Source: Anoplolepis gracilipes
Taxonomy: Eukaryota; Arthropoda; Insecta; Hymenoptera; Formicidae
Direction of reading: 5' to 3'
Length of the DNA: 64,000 nucleotides
Assembly: GCF_047496725.1 (NCBI RefSeq)
Contig: NC_132977.1
Location: forward strand, 1,025,001 to 1,089,000
Of this stretch, positions 12,400 through 24,799 are shown piece by piece (positions within the stretch are counted from its first letter, which is position 1; every line of letters starts with the position of its first letter). Position numbers and translations under genes: made by a program. Under the pieces are notes generated by a model, which saw only the letters and a program-made list of their open reading frames with translations, had not been told where the DNA came from and did not search any database.

Positions 12400-14400
12400 G
12401 CATTATATTTATTCCAAGATTTTTCGCTAGTTTAACATTTCATGATAATAAATTGCTCTGTCCTAATCCATATTGCTATCGGAATCTGCATAAACATTTC
12501 CTGTGATCCAAAGTTTATGTAACGAATAATCGTCATGCAAACGATGCAATAATTTTGTTAATCCCCATGATGTATTCTAAAATTTACAAAGATTTGTTTA
12601 TGATGCGTATTATAAAATATATTTTAACATTTCCAACAAATAAATATATTACATAAAAAAAAAGATATATGTATCTAATTTCCTTTTCAGCAGCCTAATG
12701 AGTAGTCTTAACATAATGAATACCTGTATCCTTATCAAACGACGTGATTATAGTGTTATCTGAATAATCTTAGACAAAAGTTGCGGTATAATAATTGATT
12801 CCAAAAAATTGGCTGATACTTTAATTTGTGAAGACAAGAAAGTTGAAAAACGCGAGAATAGAAAACCCTTCATTACTATTGTAATCTATTATAGTCTTCA
12901 TGACTTCCGAGTAATCACGAGTTTGACTGAATATCAGATACGTGAGCTAATCGTTGTAAAATTTATGCACCCTTTCTGCAGCAGCTATATCGAATTTCGA
13001 TGAATTCTGTCCAGGTACAAACCATGTGTAATAATTGAGTATTCCTAATTTTCCTGTAATCGATGAACGTTTATAATAATAATGTATTACATGAATAGAT
13101 AAAAGTCTGATAAAATTAATGGCAGATTAATTTTTATAATTAAAAGATGCGCGTTATAATTTAAAAGAAATAATAATATGCCTCCATTGAATGATAATAA
13201 TTTTAATAAGTATAATAATAATTTTTCACTGTACAATTATCTCCTCATGTATTATATTCTTGATATAACTCGTACTCTTTAGCATAAGCCAATAATACGT
13301 GATGTTCGCACAAATAATCAGTGATGCCTGCCATGTTCATAATCAGAATGCCACCAGTTCCACTATCCATATTGGCATATTTTAACAGGATTATTTATAG
13401 TAGTTCAATATTTTATCTAAAATTATATCCTTTCTATATATAAAATTTGTTTCATTTTACTTTTATCTCTCAATGCGTGACAATAATATTGACATAAAAT
13501 CAATATAATATAATTTAAGCCGGAAGCCACACACATACACACATTCTTAATACACGTAAGCGCAACAGATTGCCTTATTCAAAAGACGTGAAAACAATTT
13601 TGGCGTAATCTACAAAGATGTCCATCAACAGGATTTGCCCAATCACCCAACTATTCTAAACAATATCTTTATCAAATAACAAAATCATTGGCGTAATATT
13701 ATTAATGAGCATTTCATTAATTATTTTATTGTAAAATAATAACCGTTTTGACTGACGTGTCCAAGATAATGAAATTCTCATCATAGTATCTATAAAATAA
13801 TCGATACTTCAAAATTATAATTAAAAAAGAAAGAGAAAAAAGATTTATCGTTTACTGTTATACATATAAATGCAAACAAAAGCTGTTATACATCTGAATC
13901 AGATAGCTAGATTGTCATAAAATTATAAATAGATTTTTTAATTTATAATTATTATAATTATAAGCTTAGCTTAAAACTGCTTGTTAGCCGAATATTTTTT
14001 GTACACATACGTATATGTATGTGTATAAATCATTAATTATTATAAGTAATAACAAATAGCGAATTCGGTTGGAGAGTACAAGCACGATACCAGTGATAAT
14101 AATTTTAAAAATTATTATGCCTGTCTTCGAAGGGCACTGTTCTGAGAGATAAAATAATAAGATAAGATAAAATAATTTTATTTTTACAGTTTGTCAGATC
14201 AACGTTAAAGTTACATTCGACTTTTAAACTTTTAACATAGTAATAGAAAATTCTAAAATTTTTTGGAAATTTTAATTGAAAGTTTTATTAAACTCGTTCA
14301 TGTCATACCCAGTACATTCCATGCGCTCTCACATTGGTATGCCGAAGTAGCTATTCCGAAAAAGAAATTATTTGGAAATTTATTACTGGCAAGAAAATTT
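12400..14400 (-). pseudogene. GH1 beta-glucosidase/myrosinase-like pseudogene, nearly full length
   Basis: All main GH1 landmarks appear in order on the minus strand, but in shifting frames. LASNKFPNNFFFGIATSAYQ is at about 14396-14335. PTEFA, from the SWSRxLPTGF motif, is at about 14075. FYNKIINEMLINNITPMILL is followed by a stop where HWDLPQ is expected, and then GDWANP and MDIFVDYAK in different frames (13765-13600). IKYWTTINNP is at about 13430-13400, then MAGITDYLCEHHVLLAYAKE (about 13340-13280). GKLGILNYYTWFVPGQN is followed by DIAAAERVHKF, a stop and FFGINYYT (13060-12790). HDDYSLHKLWITGNVYADSD is at about 12515-12460. The acid/base glutamate of TINEP is Asn, and the nucleophile glutamate of TENG is Gly. 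Several stops and frameshifts confirm decay. The copy is tandem with the one to its left, so the cluster arose by local duplication. Confidence 0.88.
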
Positions 14401-15546
14401 GTGTATTTTATTTCTGGAGAAAATTGATATTCAAATATCACATTCGGTTTGTCATTTTATAGAATCTATTTTGAAATATGATATTAATGTCACTCATAAT
14501 CACACTCAGAATCATAAAAACTGCGGAAAAAACAAGAAATATTGCTAAAAATTTTGAGTGCAAAGAGAGAGAAATACAAATACATTGTAAATAGTATAAT
14601 GTCATAACAAAAATATAATATGCGTTTTAATATTTATTTAATACATATTTACCTTTTCTTTAAATGTGCAAGAGACGTGCGTAGACAAGCTTTTTACAAA
14701 GTAAAAATGTATAGTGTGCAGAAAAATATCTAATTTGGTATATCGCACAAATTATGTTACGAGTATGTAATTATATAATATTCTGAAAGGCGAGTAAAAA
14801 AAAGTTAAAGTAATATTTTGGTGACGTCAATCAATAGCTCTTACAAATATACAAATATACAATACACATTTTAAAAAGCATATGTATAATTTTAAATCCA
14901 CACGTTTAAAATTTAATATTATAATTTAATATTACACATAATATATTGAAGATAATAATACATATAAATATCCTTCTCTTAATAATATTTTTTAATCCGA
15001 CATTACTATATTGATTTATTATAACACATTAAAAAATGTTAAATTTTATTTTATGCCTGATATTATGGGTAATAAGGATTGCTGTAGTTTTTCCAGCCGC
15101 ACAATCTTATATTTGAAAAACATTTGCCTTTCTTTACGCGTCATTACATTCGAATGTTACAGTTCAGTGAACATCTTTTGCCGTCGAGCATTTCCCACTT
15201 TTGCAGTATTGATCTTAGCTACAATTTTCCTTGAAAGTATGAAGAGAAATTTATTGCACTGCAAGTTTTTCTTCTCGTTTGAATATTTATGAAAATTATA
15301 TATTTGTACCGTACATTTTCCATAAATGTAAATGATTTACAGAAGCTGACAGTATTAGAAAATTATATAATTTATTAACTGTAAGAATGATTCGGTTACA
15401 AGTCGAGAGTATAAATACAAACATATTTCTAAAAGATACATGGGAAAAGAATTTTATATAAAAAATTAATAATATATATTTTTAATATTTATATTAGTAA
15501 TTTTGTTTGAGAGTGCATAAGATATTAATTTAACAATCGGTCAATA
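14401..15546. other. Intergenic AT-rich DNA between the GH1 cluster and STPG2
   Basis: I see no gene here. An open frame of 93 codons on plus at about 15011 has no family resemblance and no splice context. The 3' untranslated region and polyadenylation site of the STPG2-like gene should begin just left of 15547. The sequence has several A/T-rich candidate signals, and none can be singled out. Confidence 0.5.
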
Positions 15547-17768
15547 TCAGACAGAGGTACAATGTTGATATCTTTTGCGAGGTACAGCGAACCAACGAAG
15601 AACTTTTTTCGATCGTCGATGCTGCCACGGAGTCTGAATCTCATTAATGGGCTTTATGATTTTCGACTTATCCAGAGTCACGTTAAATGATTTTTTCAGA
15701 ACGGATGACGCAATGTATGGATGTATCTAAATCGTTAATTAATTAAACGTGTATTTAATCGATATTTGGTAAATGATAAATATTTAATCATAAACAATTG
15801 TTTAGCTATATACAATAATATTTAGAATAATCAAGTCATATTTTTCTAATATCTGCGATTTATGAAGCTACTTTACACACGGATATGGCGAAAATACGGC
15901 AGACAGAATAATGCAGGATGCCAGCCATCTCGTAGTGCATAACTGTACCTCATACATCACCATCTGAAGCATCCGGTATTACTCTCATATGCTGTGAGCA
16001 CGCAATATCCTGCCATGTTACAACTAAGTAAATACTATCGAATGCTTTTGCGAGTCAGAAGATTAAAGACTGAAGCCGATCCGAAAGCAATCACTCGTAT
16101 GTCATTAAGTAATTTCTCGAGATTAAACTAATATAGGATCCGTCAGAACATGTGATTAGAGGATAATTGTATATATACATATTTATACACATAAAAAATT
16201 ATTTAATAAATAATTTTTTAATATTCTTATTCTCTGCAAGTATTATACATATATAGCTATATATATAATTACAATTTTTATTGTTATTTTATATATAAAA
16301 CTTTCTACTTTAAAATAAAGAGAATATTGACATACAATAAAATATATCATCGATTAAATATTCCGTTAAAATAACACTTACGTGATAATGCAATGGTCCT
16401 GGTGCTTTGATATCTTCTTTTCTTTCACGAGGAGCGTAACATATTACACCATTCTTAATATTCTTTGATATGTCTCCGCTGAGATTGTAGTGTGCTGGAC
16501 CTACGCACGCATAGTAATAATGAAAAAGTTTTTCTGACAATTTTTATTTAATTTACTTTTTTTTTACTTTATACCTGGTACATGGAAATCGCCTTTTAGT
16601 GTCATCGGAAACCGACAGGCGCGTGAGCCGAAGGGTGAAGGAATTAATTGTCGGCAAAGAAAGTCGCATCTATCACGATTAGCCTTGAAGGCTGATAAAG
16701 CTTCGTAAGCACCTGGATCCGGTACATCATCCTGTGAAAATTAAACGAGTATAATCTTTAATCCGTAGCGTATTAATTCTAATATACTATCTTATTATAT
16801 TATGCTTTATACGAGGTCTAAATTCACTTAAATTTTTATATTGCTAGGTATGTTTTAATCTTGCCTAAAATAAAATTAAAAAATTAGAAAATAATAAGAA
16901 AGAAATTCGGCTTTCCTATATAATTTAATCATTTTAGGCTGGCCGCCGATTCGACACAAATCTAAGCGCCGATGTTTCCGGCAATCCACAATTCGCATTA
17001 CAGAGACAGAGATACCAAGCAGGGATTGGCTCGAATTTCCGGCTCAGTGAGCCGGAAGTGATTTCTCTGGGTAACACGCGCCTCTACATGGAAATGACCT
17101 GCAGAGCACAGCAAAATGTCATTTCCGGCGTACACCACTCTTCCCTACGTTATGCAAATACAGCTTCCTCGGATTGGTACGCCGCTGTTGTCATTGTCGA
17201 GGGATATTCAACGAAAGAATAGATATCCATTAATATCGCTCACAGTTATCGCGAAATGATTTAATGATCATTCAGCAAAAAACTAACACGACTAATCAAT
17301 AACCGGATTAGTTTATCAATCGCGGTACATGTAGTCGCATCGAACTGCGCTCACAATTTTGCACCGTTTCAATTGTTTAAGTGAAACGCCAGCTAATCGA
17401 ACCTACATGAACTCGTCGAACACAGCGGAATCAGCAGCAAGTCGGTTCTATCCTGGTCTATCTACCGGCTGCGGCCGAATCTCGTCCGGCGCTCTCGATT
17501 AACGGCCAGATTGGATCCTAGCCCCGAATCGCCCCGGGTACAGATGCATCGGTCCGATCCACTGCCATTAATTTCATCTCCGGGTCTCCTGATTACCTTG
17601 CGCTTCCAGGATTACTCGGGTCTACCGAGCCCACGGATTCCTGGGCGAGCCGAAAGAATCTTCGGTCGTCCGGTCTGACCACAGACTTATCGTGACTACT
17701 AACCCAAGTTTCTCGTCGTCTTGTTAACGTTACACAAGTAATTTAGACTGCTCTATCTATAGCGGCGA

Positions 17769-17800
<32 letters not shown>

Positions 17801-20534
17801 CCTCCCTCTCTCTGATGAGATCACAAGCTATTTTCTTTTACAATAATCCATTGAATATATAGTGTATAAAAAATGACTGATAATTTATTTTTGTCTTTTC
17901 TATTTATATCAATCATTTTTTCAGTCTTCTCATTCAGTTTAATAATCTCCTTATATAATAAAAATATAATTGATTTCTTAACTTTGTTATTTTATTATTT
18001 ATATTTAGAATAATATTCTAAGTATAAGTTTGTTCACACAAAGGGTTTTTTAATAATTATCGAAAATTATGATTATCAGCTTCAAGAAATATAAATTATT
18101 TATTGTATGTTTTTATAGCTAAGACTTTTAAATTAATACTTAATTCAATGCTTAACACGTTTTTAACAGTTTTCAAAATCTTAATTTCCTCATTATATAT
18201 TAAAAACGATATCTATTACTAATATCTCGTCTGAAATGTGTACGCAGAAAATGATTACGATTTAAAGAACAAAATATATTATATTAAATAGAAAATTTTT
18301 ATAACATACGTGAATTTTTGGAAATCTGTCCACTCTTGATTTAAAGACTGCATGATATACCAGGCATTTTTCCTCATCTATTACTTCGCGTTCATCGGTG
18401 AATGTACATTCAGTATCGCTGCTTAACAATGTTAGTGTTTTATAAAACTTTATGTAATCGGTCATTTTCTCGTATTTCTTAAAACGCTTTGTGGATTCAA
18501 AACTCAAATTTCCGACTTCCGTATGGTAATCCGCAGGTCCTACGATGCAAATTCATGCAGTTTATTATAAATTTATGAGATGTGAGATATATTAAAATTT
18601 ATTTATTATATTATACATATATACACATACCTGGTGTCATCGGATAAACGATTTTCTTGAAACGAGCACTGAAAGTGCCAAAAGGTACGTTTAGAATAGA
18701 GCCATGACAAATCTGTCGAATCGCAATTTCGTATTTCCCAGGTCCAGGTGTATCCGACATAAATTTTTTTTCAATTTTCTAAAATAAAAAAAAAAAATTC
18801 ACATTTTCGTATAATTGTCAAAAAAAACACATATAAAAGAATAGAATATAAAAAAATAGAAATGTACTTTTGCGGTTCGCTTGACAGGTAGAGGCTTTGT
18901 CAAATGTCGGTCACACTTACACCGAATATGTTTGTATTTATAAAACTTATTTTTCAACAGGTCGTAATGATTTGGAGCTGGAAAGTTCTTTATGGAAAAG
19001 CAGATTTTCATGAGACGATTCACAGGTATAAAAGCAGTTTACCGGCTCAAAGTTTTCGCGAAAGAACCGGCGACTGCGCGAAGTTACAAAGCATGTTCTT
19101 AAAATTACTTGGCGTAATTTTTGTTGGTACAAAGCTTCCAAGAAACGCGGCTGCTTAGCGGCGGCTCTTTTCGCTTCCCTAGTTCTCTCATTGTGGATTT
19201 GGACGGGACTTTTCTTTGTCTCGTGCTCGTAGTCCCCAGGACCCGGGGTCACGGAAGTCCGTTCGTCATCTCTACCCTTCATTCTGCTCCAAAAGTTTCC
19301 TTTGTACTTTAGAGTAGTAAAGTTTGTCTCCTACGGTATAAATAATCGTTCGCGAGATCTTTTATAAAGCAGAAGGTACGGCATCTTCATACCTCTCGAG
19401 GAACATTATAAAAATCGGTTGGTTTATGTTCAATGACCGAATTTTTCGTAAACACGCCGTGTTCATCGTAGTCGTATCCGTCCACGTCACGTTTCGAAGG
19501 AATAGACAGGCCTGTTGTAAACAGCCGCGGAGGACGGACGATCCATAACTATAAATATAACAAATAGCTACGATAAATATATAGTTATAATTGAAAATAA
19601 ATCTATTTAATTGTATATAAAACACTAAGCATATCAATCACTTATACATATAAAAAAAATACATTTTTTTTAAACAAAAACAATTAATTAAATACAATTT
19701 TGTAACATTGTTATACAGCATTATACAATATTAATAATCTAATTTATAATTTTTTATGTAAACGTATAATTTTTTATGTAAAAAACAAAAACTACTTCTT
19801 ACATACATAGCGTAGTCTTCCTTATAAAATATCTAGAGCTAGTTAAGTATTAAATATTGAAGAAGAGATACATATGTTGAACGAATATTGTTTGCATATA
19901 TTTGCAGTAAACTGAAATATACGAAAAGGAAATTCTATTGACGAAATATTTTATACTTTGCCTGCGGGACCACGCCAGGTGCCCGGGTGAGATCTTATTT
20001 TTCGACATGTTTTTTTAAACAAATCATCTGGCAAATTATACTCTGCTGGACCTGGTCCTTCATACATCTTCTCTTTAATTCTAACATCGGTGTAATCGAT
20101 ACTAACACCACCCTGTAAATTATGAAATCTCATAGAATACATACATGCCGATACCGAGCAGAAAAATTGCAAATAAATGAGCCGTGAATAGAGAAAATGC
20201 ACGTTCTGGTATATGTTTCCGTGGTGCCTCTATATTGTAACAGCCAGGACCTGGAAACTTATGCGCATCTTTTGGTATGCTGAGTGTCTGCCTGCTTGCT
20301 CCGCTCAAAAATGGATAAGCATTGTCTGTAGAACACATAGTCGGGTAATGTAAAAGCATATACAACACGAGCGAATGCAAATTTCACGGAAAAATTCAAG
20401 ATTATTGTACATTATAAGTTACCTGGATCTCGAGTTGGCTTTGATAGATCCGATATGTCGTGAATTCCTGGACCCATTCGAGCAGAAGTCGTCGTGACTA
20501 GTTTTACGAATCTTTCCGTTCTATCAAATGCCAT
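15547..20534 (-). CDS. STPG2: Sperm-tail PG-rich repeat-containing protein 2 (STPG2-like)
   Basis: Eleven coding exons are visible on the minus strand: 20534-20423, 20325-20203 (end uncertain), 20112-19957, 19548-19393, 19330-19109, 18987-18868, 18778-18631, 18539-18310, 16731-16575, 16500-16382 and 15726-15547, ending in TGA. They give about 570 residues, against 459 in human STPG2. Nearly all junctions are GT-AG and in phase. The start is MAFDRTERFVKLV, like the vertebrate MYDRAPRLLKLA. PG-rich repeats follow at intervals: GPGIHDI, PGPGCYNI, PGPAEYNL, PGPGDYEH, PAPNHYDL, PGPGKYEI, PGPADYHT, PDPGAYEA, PGPAHYNL and PGPLHYH. Exon 4 has GYDYDEHGVF and exon 5 has TLKYKG, matching family signatures (GYHINxDG, TLKYKG). 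The family is linked to sperm tails and axonemes; the molecular role is poorly known. No signal peptide or membrane span is seen. One odd point is that the phases of exons 2 and 3 disagree (see findings). Confidence 0.92.
16930..17765. other. CpG-rich block inside STPG2 intron 8
   Basis: Intron 8 of the STPG2-like gene (16732-18309) is AT-rich at both ends, but its middle is markedly richer in G+C, with many CCGG and TCGA words. I find no open frame with family resemblance on either strand. It could be a regulatory element, an internal promoter or an inserted repeat. The block ends in a CT microsatellite. Confidence 0.4.
17769..17813. repeat. (CT)n microsatellite
   Basis: About 45 bases of CT repeats, partly interrupted by CCCT units, lie in intron 8 of the STPG2-like gene. 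On the coding strand this reads as a GA tract. Confidence 0.95.
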
Positions 20535-20932
20535 GACTTGGTTTTTGTATACACGATTGAAAAAAAATCTTCAAAGATTGTAACTTATAACCTAAATATA
20601 AAAATAAATGTAACTGTTTTCTTGAAAATACATTATAATTGTGTGAGACAAAAAACAACTTAGAATCAAATTTTTTTTTGCTAATAATATCTGTCGTTGC
20701 ATCTACATAACAATGTTAGACTTACAATTGCATAATTAAAAAGGAAATATTTAACTTTAAATATATCTCAATTTAATTCAGAAATAATATAAAAAATTAC
20801 TATAAAACATTTTACTGTTTTAATATTTGAAAATAAAAAAAGATAAAAAATAAATTAAAAACATCTCTCTTACAAGGAGAGGTCATGTACTCTGCTCTTC
20901 ACCGATTTTGATGTAAATCTTTTTATGAGTAG

Positions 20933-20978
<46 letters not shown>

Positions 20979-23917
20979 AATGAAATTTCCTTGGAAAATC
21001 ATTCGATGGGCTTTTCGAAATTTGCAGAAAAAAAGTTTATAAAGAAAAATTATTTATTAATTAAATTATAAAATTTCTTTCATCTTCCGTTAGAAGCATT
21101 TAGATTGCGCGTACATTTTGCATTAAATTTTTATTCTTTATTTTTTTTCTTTATGAATTTTTTTCTCTCCTTATTAGATATTTAAACACATTAAATATTT
21201 TAGTAAAAAATAGGCTTTAATAAGATATATTAAGCTTTTTTTTTATTTTGTATTTTAATAGAACCTTTCAGAAGAGTGACTCAATGTTTTATTACAATCA
21301 AATTATTTTAATAGCATTAATATATTCCAATTAATAAATGAAAAACATGGCGCGCGTTATTAAAAAATTTCAAACGTTGGATGGAAGCGTGAAATTGAAC
21401 GCGATCACGTGATCGAATTTCAGTAACTGCAGATTATTGTGTGCCGCGCCTTCGCCCCGTGCAGATCGCTTCGCGTTTTCCCGCGTCTTTTTACGTTCTG
21501 TATGAATTGCGCGAACGGTTACCGCAAGTGTCAAATCTGACGACGGACGATCGTCTCGGTACATTAATTATTCTGCGTGATAGCGATTAACGTGTCTTTC
21601 GATATTCGGTGTCCGTCGCCTCGTATTACGACCACGAAGTGACGTTCCTCCCCCCTTTCCCACCCTCACCCCTTTCCCGCGTATATTCGCAACAATCTCT
21701 CATTCGACAAGTATCGCGAGTGTCTTTCAACATTCGGAATATCGAGGATTATCGAGGAGCATCGAGAGAAACATCGGAAAATTCATCCTGACGATTAATC
21801 ACGACAAGTGAGCCCGTTTATCTCGCGTAACAGTCAGTGTTCACGTCCGCCTGATGGCCGAGGATGTGCTTCTCTTTTTCTTGAGATTTCCCTGACGACC
21901 AAAATTGTATCGCGCGCGACGCGAGTCCGGTAGTGCCGAATAACTCTACGGGCGATCAATTTACGTCATAATCCGCTCGATCATCACCCCACGCGTTTTC
22001 CGGCACCCATAATCGACGTCTCGTTGACTCTCCTTCCACGGCAAAAAAAAAAAAAAGTTGCGAGACTTTCGTGAAGTTGATTGAACGTCGGGAATGCCGA
22101 GGATATTTACGGGCGATCGTTTCAGTCGCGGTCGAATTTTTTCCGGGCATTTTCTGATGTATTATACAGAAAAAAGTAAATGTCAAATCAAATTATATTC
22201 TTATATGAACGCGTTCCTGGTTTTCATATATACGCGACAATTTATAATCTTAGAAGAATTTAAAAATCTTAAATTTCAACAATATTATATAATCTTATTT
22301 CAATATTACAATTGTCATTTCAAGAATAAAATAATTATTTTAACTCTAAGAAAATTATAATCTTTGATTTGAACATGTGTTATTTTCTATCCAATATTTT
22401 TTCTTCTCCATTCAAGAAAATTATTCTTAAATAACAAGAATATATTTTTCTTGGTTAAACTATATAAAATGTCTTCAGCCAAGCAAATTTTTTTTTGTTT
22501 AACGCATAATCTCATTTCAAGATTTACATTTTGAAACTAAAAATATTGTCAAAGTAAGAATATTCTTTTTTTTGTGTACAGAAATTCGTTGACGAGTGCA
22601 TTCGCTCTACATATTCGTTCGACTGAACTGATTTTTATAAGTACATTCCTGCGTATCAAGTGTATCAAGAATAATGTTATCGGAAAGCAAGAGAGGAGAA
22701 AGGAGAGTGAGAAAGGAGCTAAATCGAGAGAGGTGAGATACAATATTATTGGACTGCGGGCCGGTGAGTTTTTATATATATTATTATATATAAATGTTAT
22801 TTGTTTCTTGAATTTTCCCATCGCGTAATTACACTTGTTATTACACATTTCCTCATTATCTGACATTATCAGAAAAGGTCCTTTGCCCCTGCCGTCACTC
22901 GCGTGCTTTCGGCGAACGCTTTATGTTAGTCAAAACAATTCTTGCGTTTGGTCGAACATACGCCGCTTTATCTGATTTCCCCGAAACGATCGACACGAAT
23001 ATCGTGACCACTTATGCCTGGTTTTTTTTGTGTTAGTAATAATTCGCTACAATTGAAAAAAAAATTTTTTTAACTGAAGTAATATTTTTATATAAAAATT
23101 TATTAATTAATATTATTTTTAGAAAAATCAATTCGCAAAAGGAATATAATTTATTTTCGTAATCGCTTTAAAATATATAAAATCAAAGATAATGCTATAA
23201 ATTATTATAACATATTGTATTTAAATTTTTGCAGCTTTTCATTTTACTGTATACAGATTTGCTTAGATAATAATAGTTATATAGTATAATAATTTATTTT
23301 CCATTCCGCCCCCGACATAAATGTAAAAGTTTTTAATATTTGCGATGCAAATGCAATAGAATATATCCTGCACAAATGAGTGCAGAATACAATACAAAAA
23401 TGTTTTAAATAAAAATAATAATTTATAACAATCTATATAAACCACACACCAGCATAATATATAAAAGTGTTTGAATAATTTGTATTGAAAAGCTTATTCA
23501 GTTTTTCTCTTTAGAGGTGTTTTTCTCTTATTTTTTTTTAATAAAAAAGTTTGTTGAACAGTCGATAATCTGATTCGAAAAGACAGCAATTTCTGCAGAA
23601 GTCTAGTATCCTTCAGTTGGTTAGATTACTTCGGTCGATAATTCGAGATGTTTATTGTTTTAAGCTGTGGAATTTCATTGGTATAGGGTTACGAGGTTAG
23701 CAGTTTCATTGCTAGAGGGCGTTATTGATGTCATTTGGCTCTGTTGATTAGAACATTCGATCGATAATTCGAGAAGGTCAACATGGAAACGTGAAACGTG
23801 ATGTGCGATGTAGTGTAGCAACAATAGCTTCGTCGTTACTAGACAACATAAAACGATACGAATTACTGTGGCCTTTTTTAATAAAATTGACAGGATATAA
23901 AGAAATATTCAGGAATA
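20535..23917. other. Divergent intergenic region between STPG2 and nudC
   Basis: The two genes point away from each other, so promoters of both must lie here. A GT dinucleotide tract occupies 20934-20976. Positions about 21360-22140 are CpG-rich and hold a possible untranslated plus-strand exon (donor ACAA|GTGAGC at about 21809). Positions about 23540-23917, just upstream of the nudC start, are moderately CpG-rich and are the likely nudC promoter and 5' leader. No protein-coding exon is supported. Confidence 0.45.
20934..20976. repeat. (GT)n microsatellite
   Basis: About 21 uninterrupted GT units lie roughly 400 bp upstream of the STPG2-like start codon. Confidence 0.95.
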
Positions 23918-24799
23918 ATGACGAAGAAAGAGGATCAATTCGACGGAATGTTGTTGGCGTTGGCGCAACAACACGAAGGCGGTGTAAAAGACGTAAGTTT
24001 AATTTTCTTTCTGATTGAGGTTAACTCGCGTGATAAGATATGTAATTGTGTTTCACGTTGAGTTTGTTTATTTTTAGTTACTAGATACCTTCTTCAGTTT
24101 CCTGGCGAGAAAAACAGACTTTTATACTGGAGGTGGCGAAGGAGCAGCTGAACAAGTAATTGTCTTTATATATTTATTATATCTTATAGCTAAGTGTGAA
24201 AGTTTTGTTAAATTATTTTAAATATTATTTTTATAATCTGACCAAAAGAATTATTCTTTTATGTGCAGCTTGTTATGAGCAAGTTTAAGAAACATGAAGC
24301 CAATGCTTTAGCCAAAGCTGCGTCTGACAAAATCGAAAGAATTGAACAAGAGAAACGACGTAAGGAAAAAATTGAAAAGAAAAAAAAAGAAGAACAAGCA
24401 GAAGAAGAAAAGTTAAATGATGATTCTAGAATAATTGAGTTAACCGACGAACAGGCTATTCAGTTACAAGAAGAAATAGATAATAAGGTATATATTTCAA
24501 AGACTACTTTAATGTATTATTTAATATTTCCTGATGAAAAGTTATTCTTTAGAAATCATAATAACGCTTAAAAATTTTTGCTTATATAGAAATTGGCAAA
24601 AGACACTGCTGTTGCTGGACCTAGTGGTGATCAGAATGAACATTCTAAGGATGTCGAGAATAAGAATGATGATTCTAAAGATGATAATGCGGACGAAGAA
24701 GAGGAAGATGAAAAGGAGAAAAATAAGTTAAAGCCTAACAGCGGTAATGGTGCAGACATGCCAAATTACAGATGGACGCAAACTCTTGGAGAAATAGAA
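23918..24799 (+). CDS. nudC: nudC nuclear distribution protein, N-terminal part only
   Basis: Four exons, all ending in phase 0 with canonical GT-AG sites, are 23918-23992, 24078-24155, 24269-24487 and 24590-24799. They encode 194 residues. Residues about 8-60 are the NudC N-terminal domain (FDGMLLALAQQHEGGVKD, then LLDTFFSFLARKTDFYTGGG). Residues about 60-120 form a lysine/glutamate coiled coil (IEQEKRRKEKIEKKKKEE). Residues about 130-175 are an acidic linker, and the piece ends NYRWTQTLGEIEV, the first strand of the CS domain. Human NUDC is 331 residues and continues with the CS/p23-like fold and a C-terminal tail ending near HPEMDFSK. The protein is an Hsp90 co-chaperone acting with dynein and LIS1 in nuclear migration and mitosis. 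After the last donor (GAA|GTAAGTG) no further exon is found. It may be a partial duplicate, a gene broken in assembly, or a gene with a very long intron. Confidence 0.85.
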
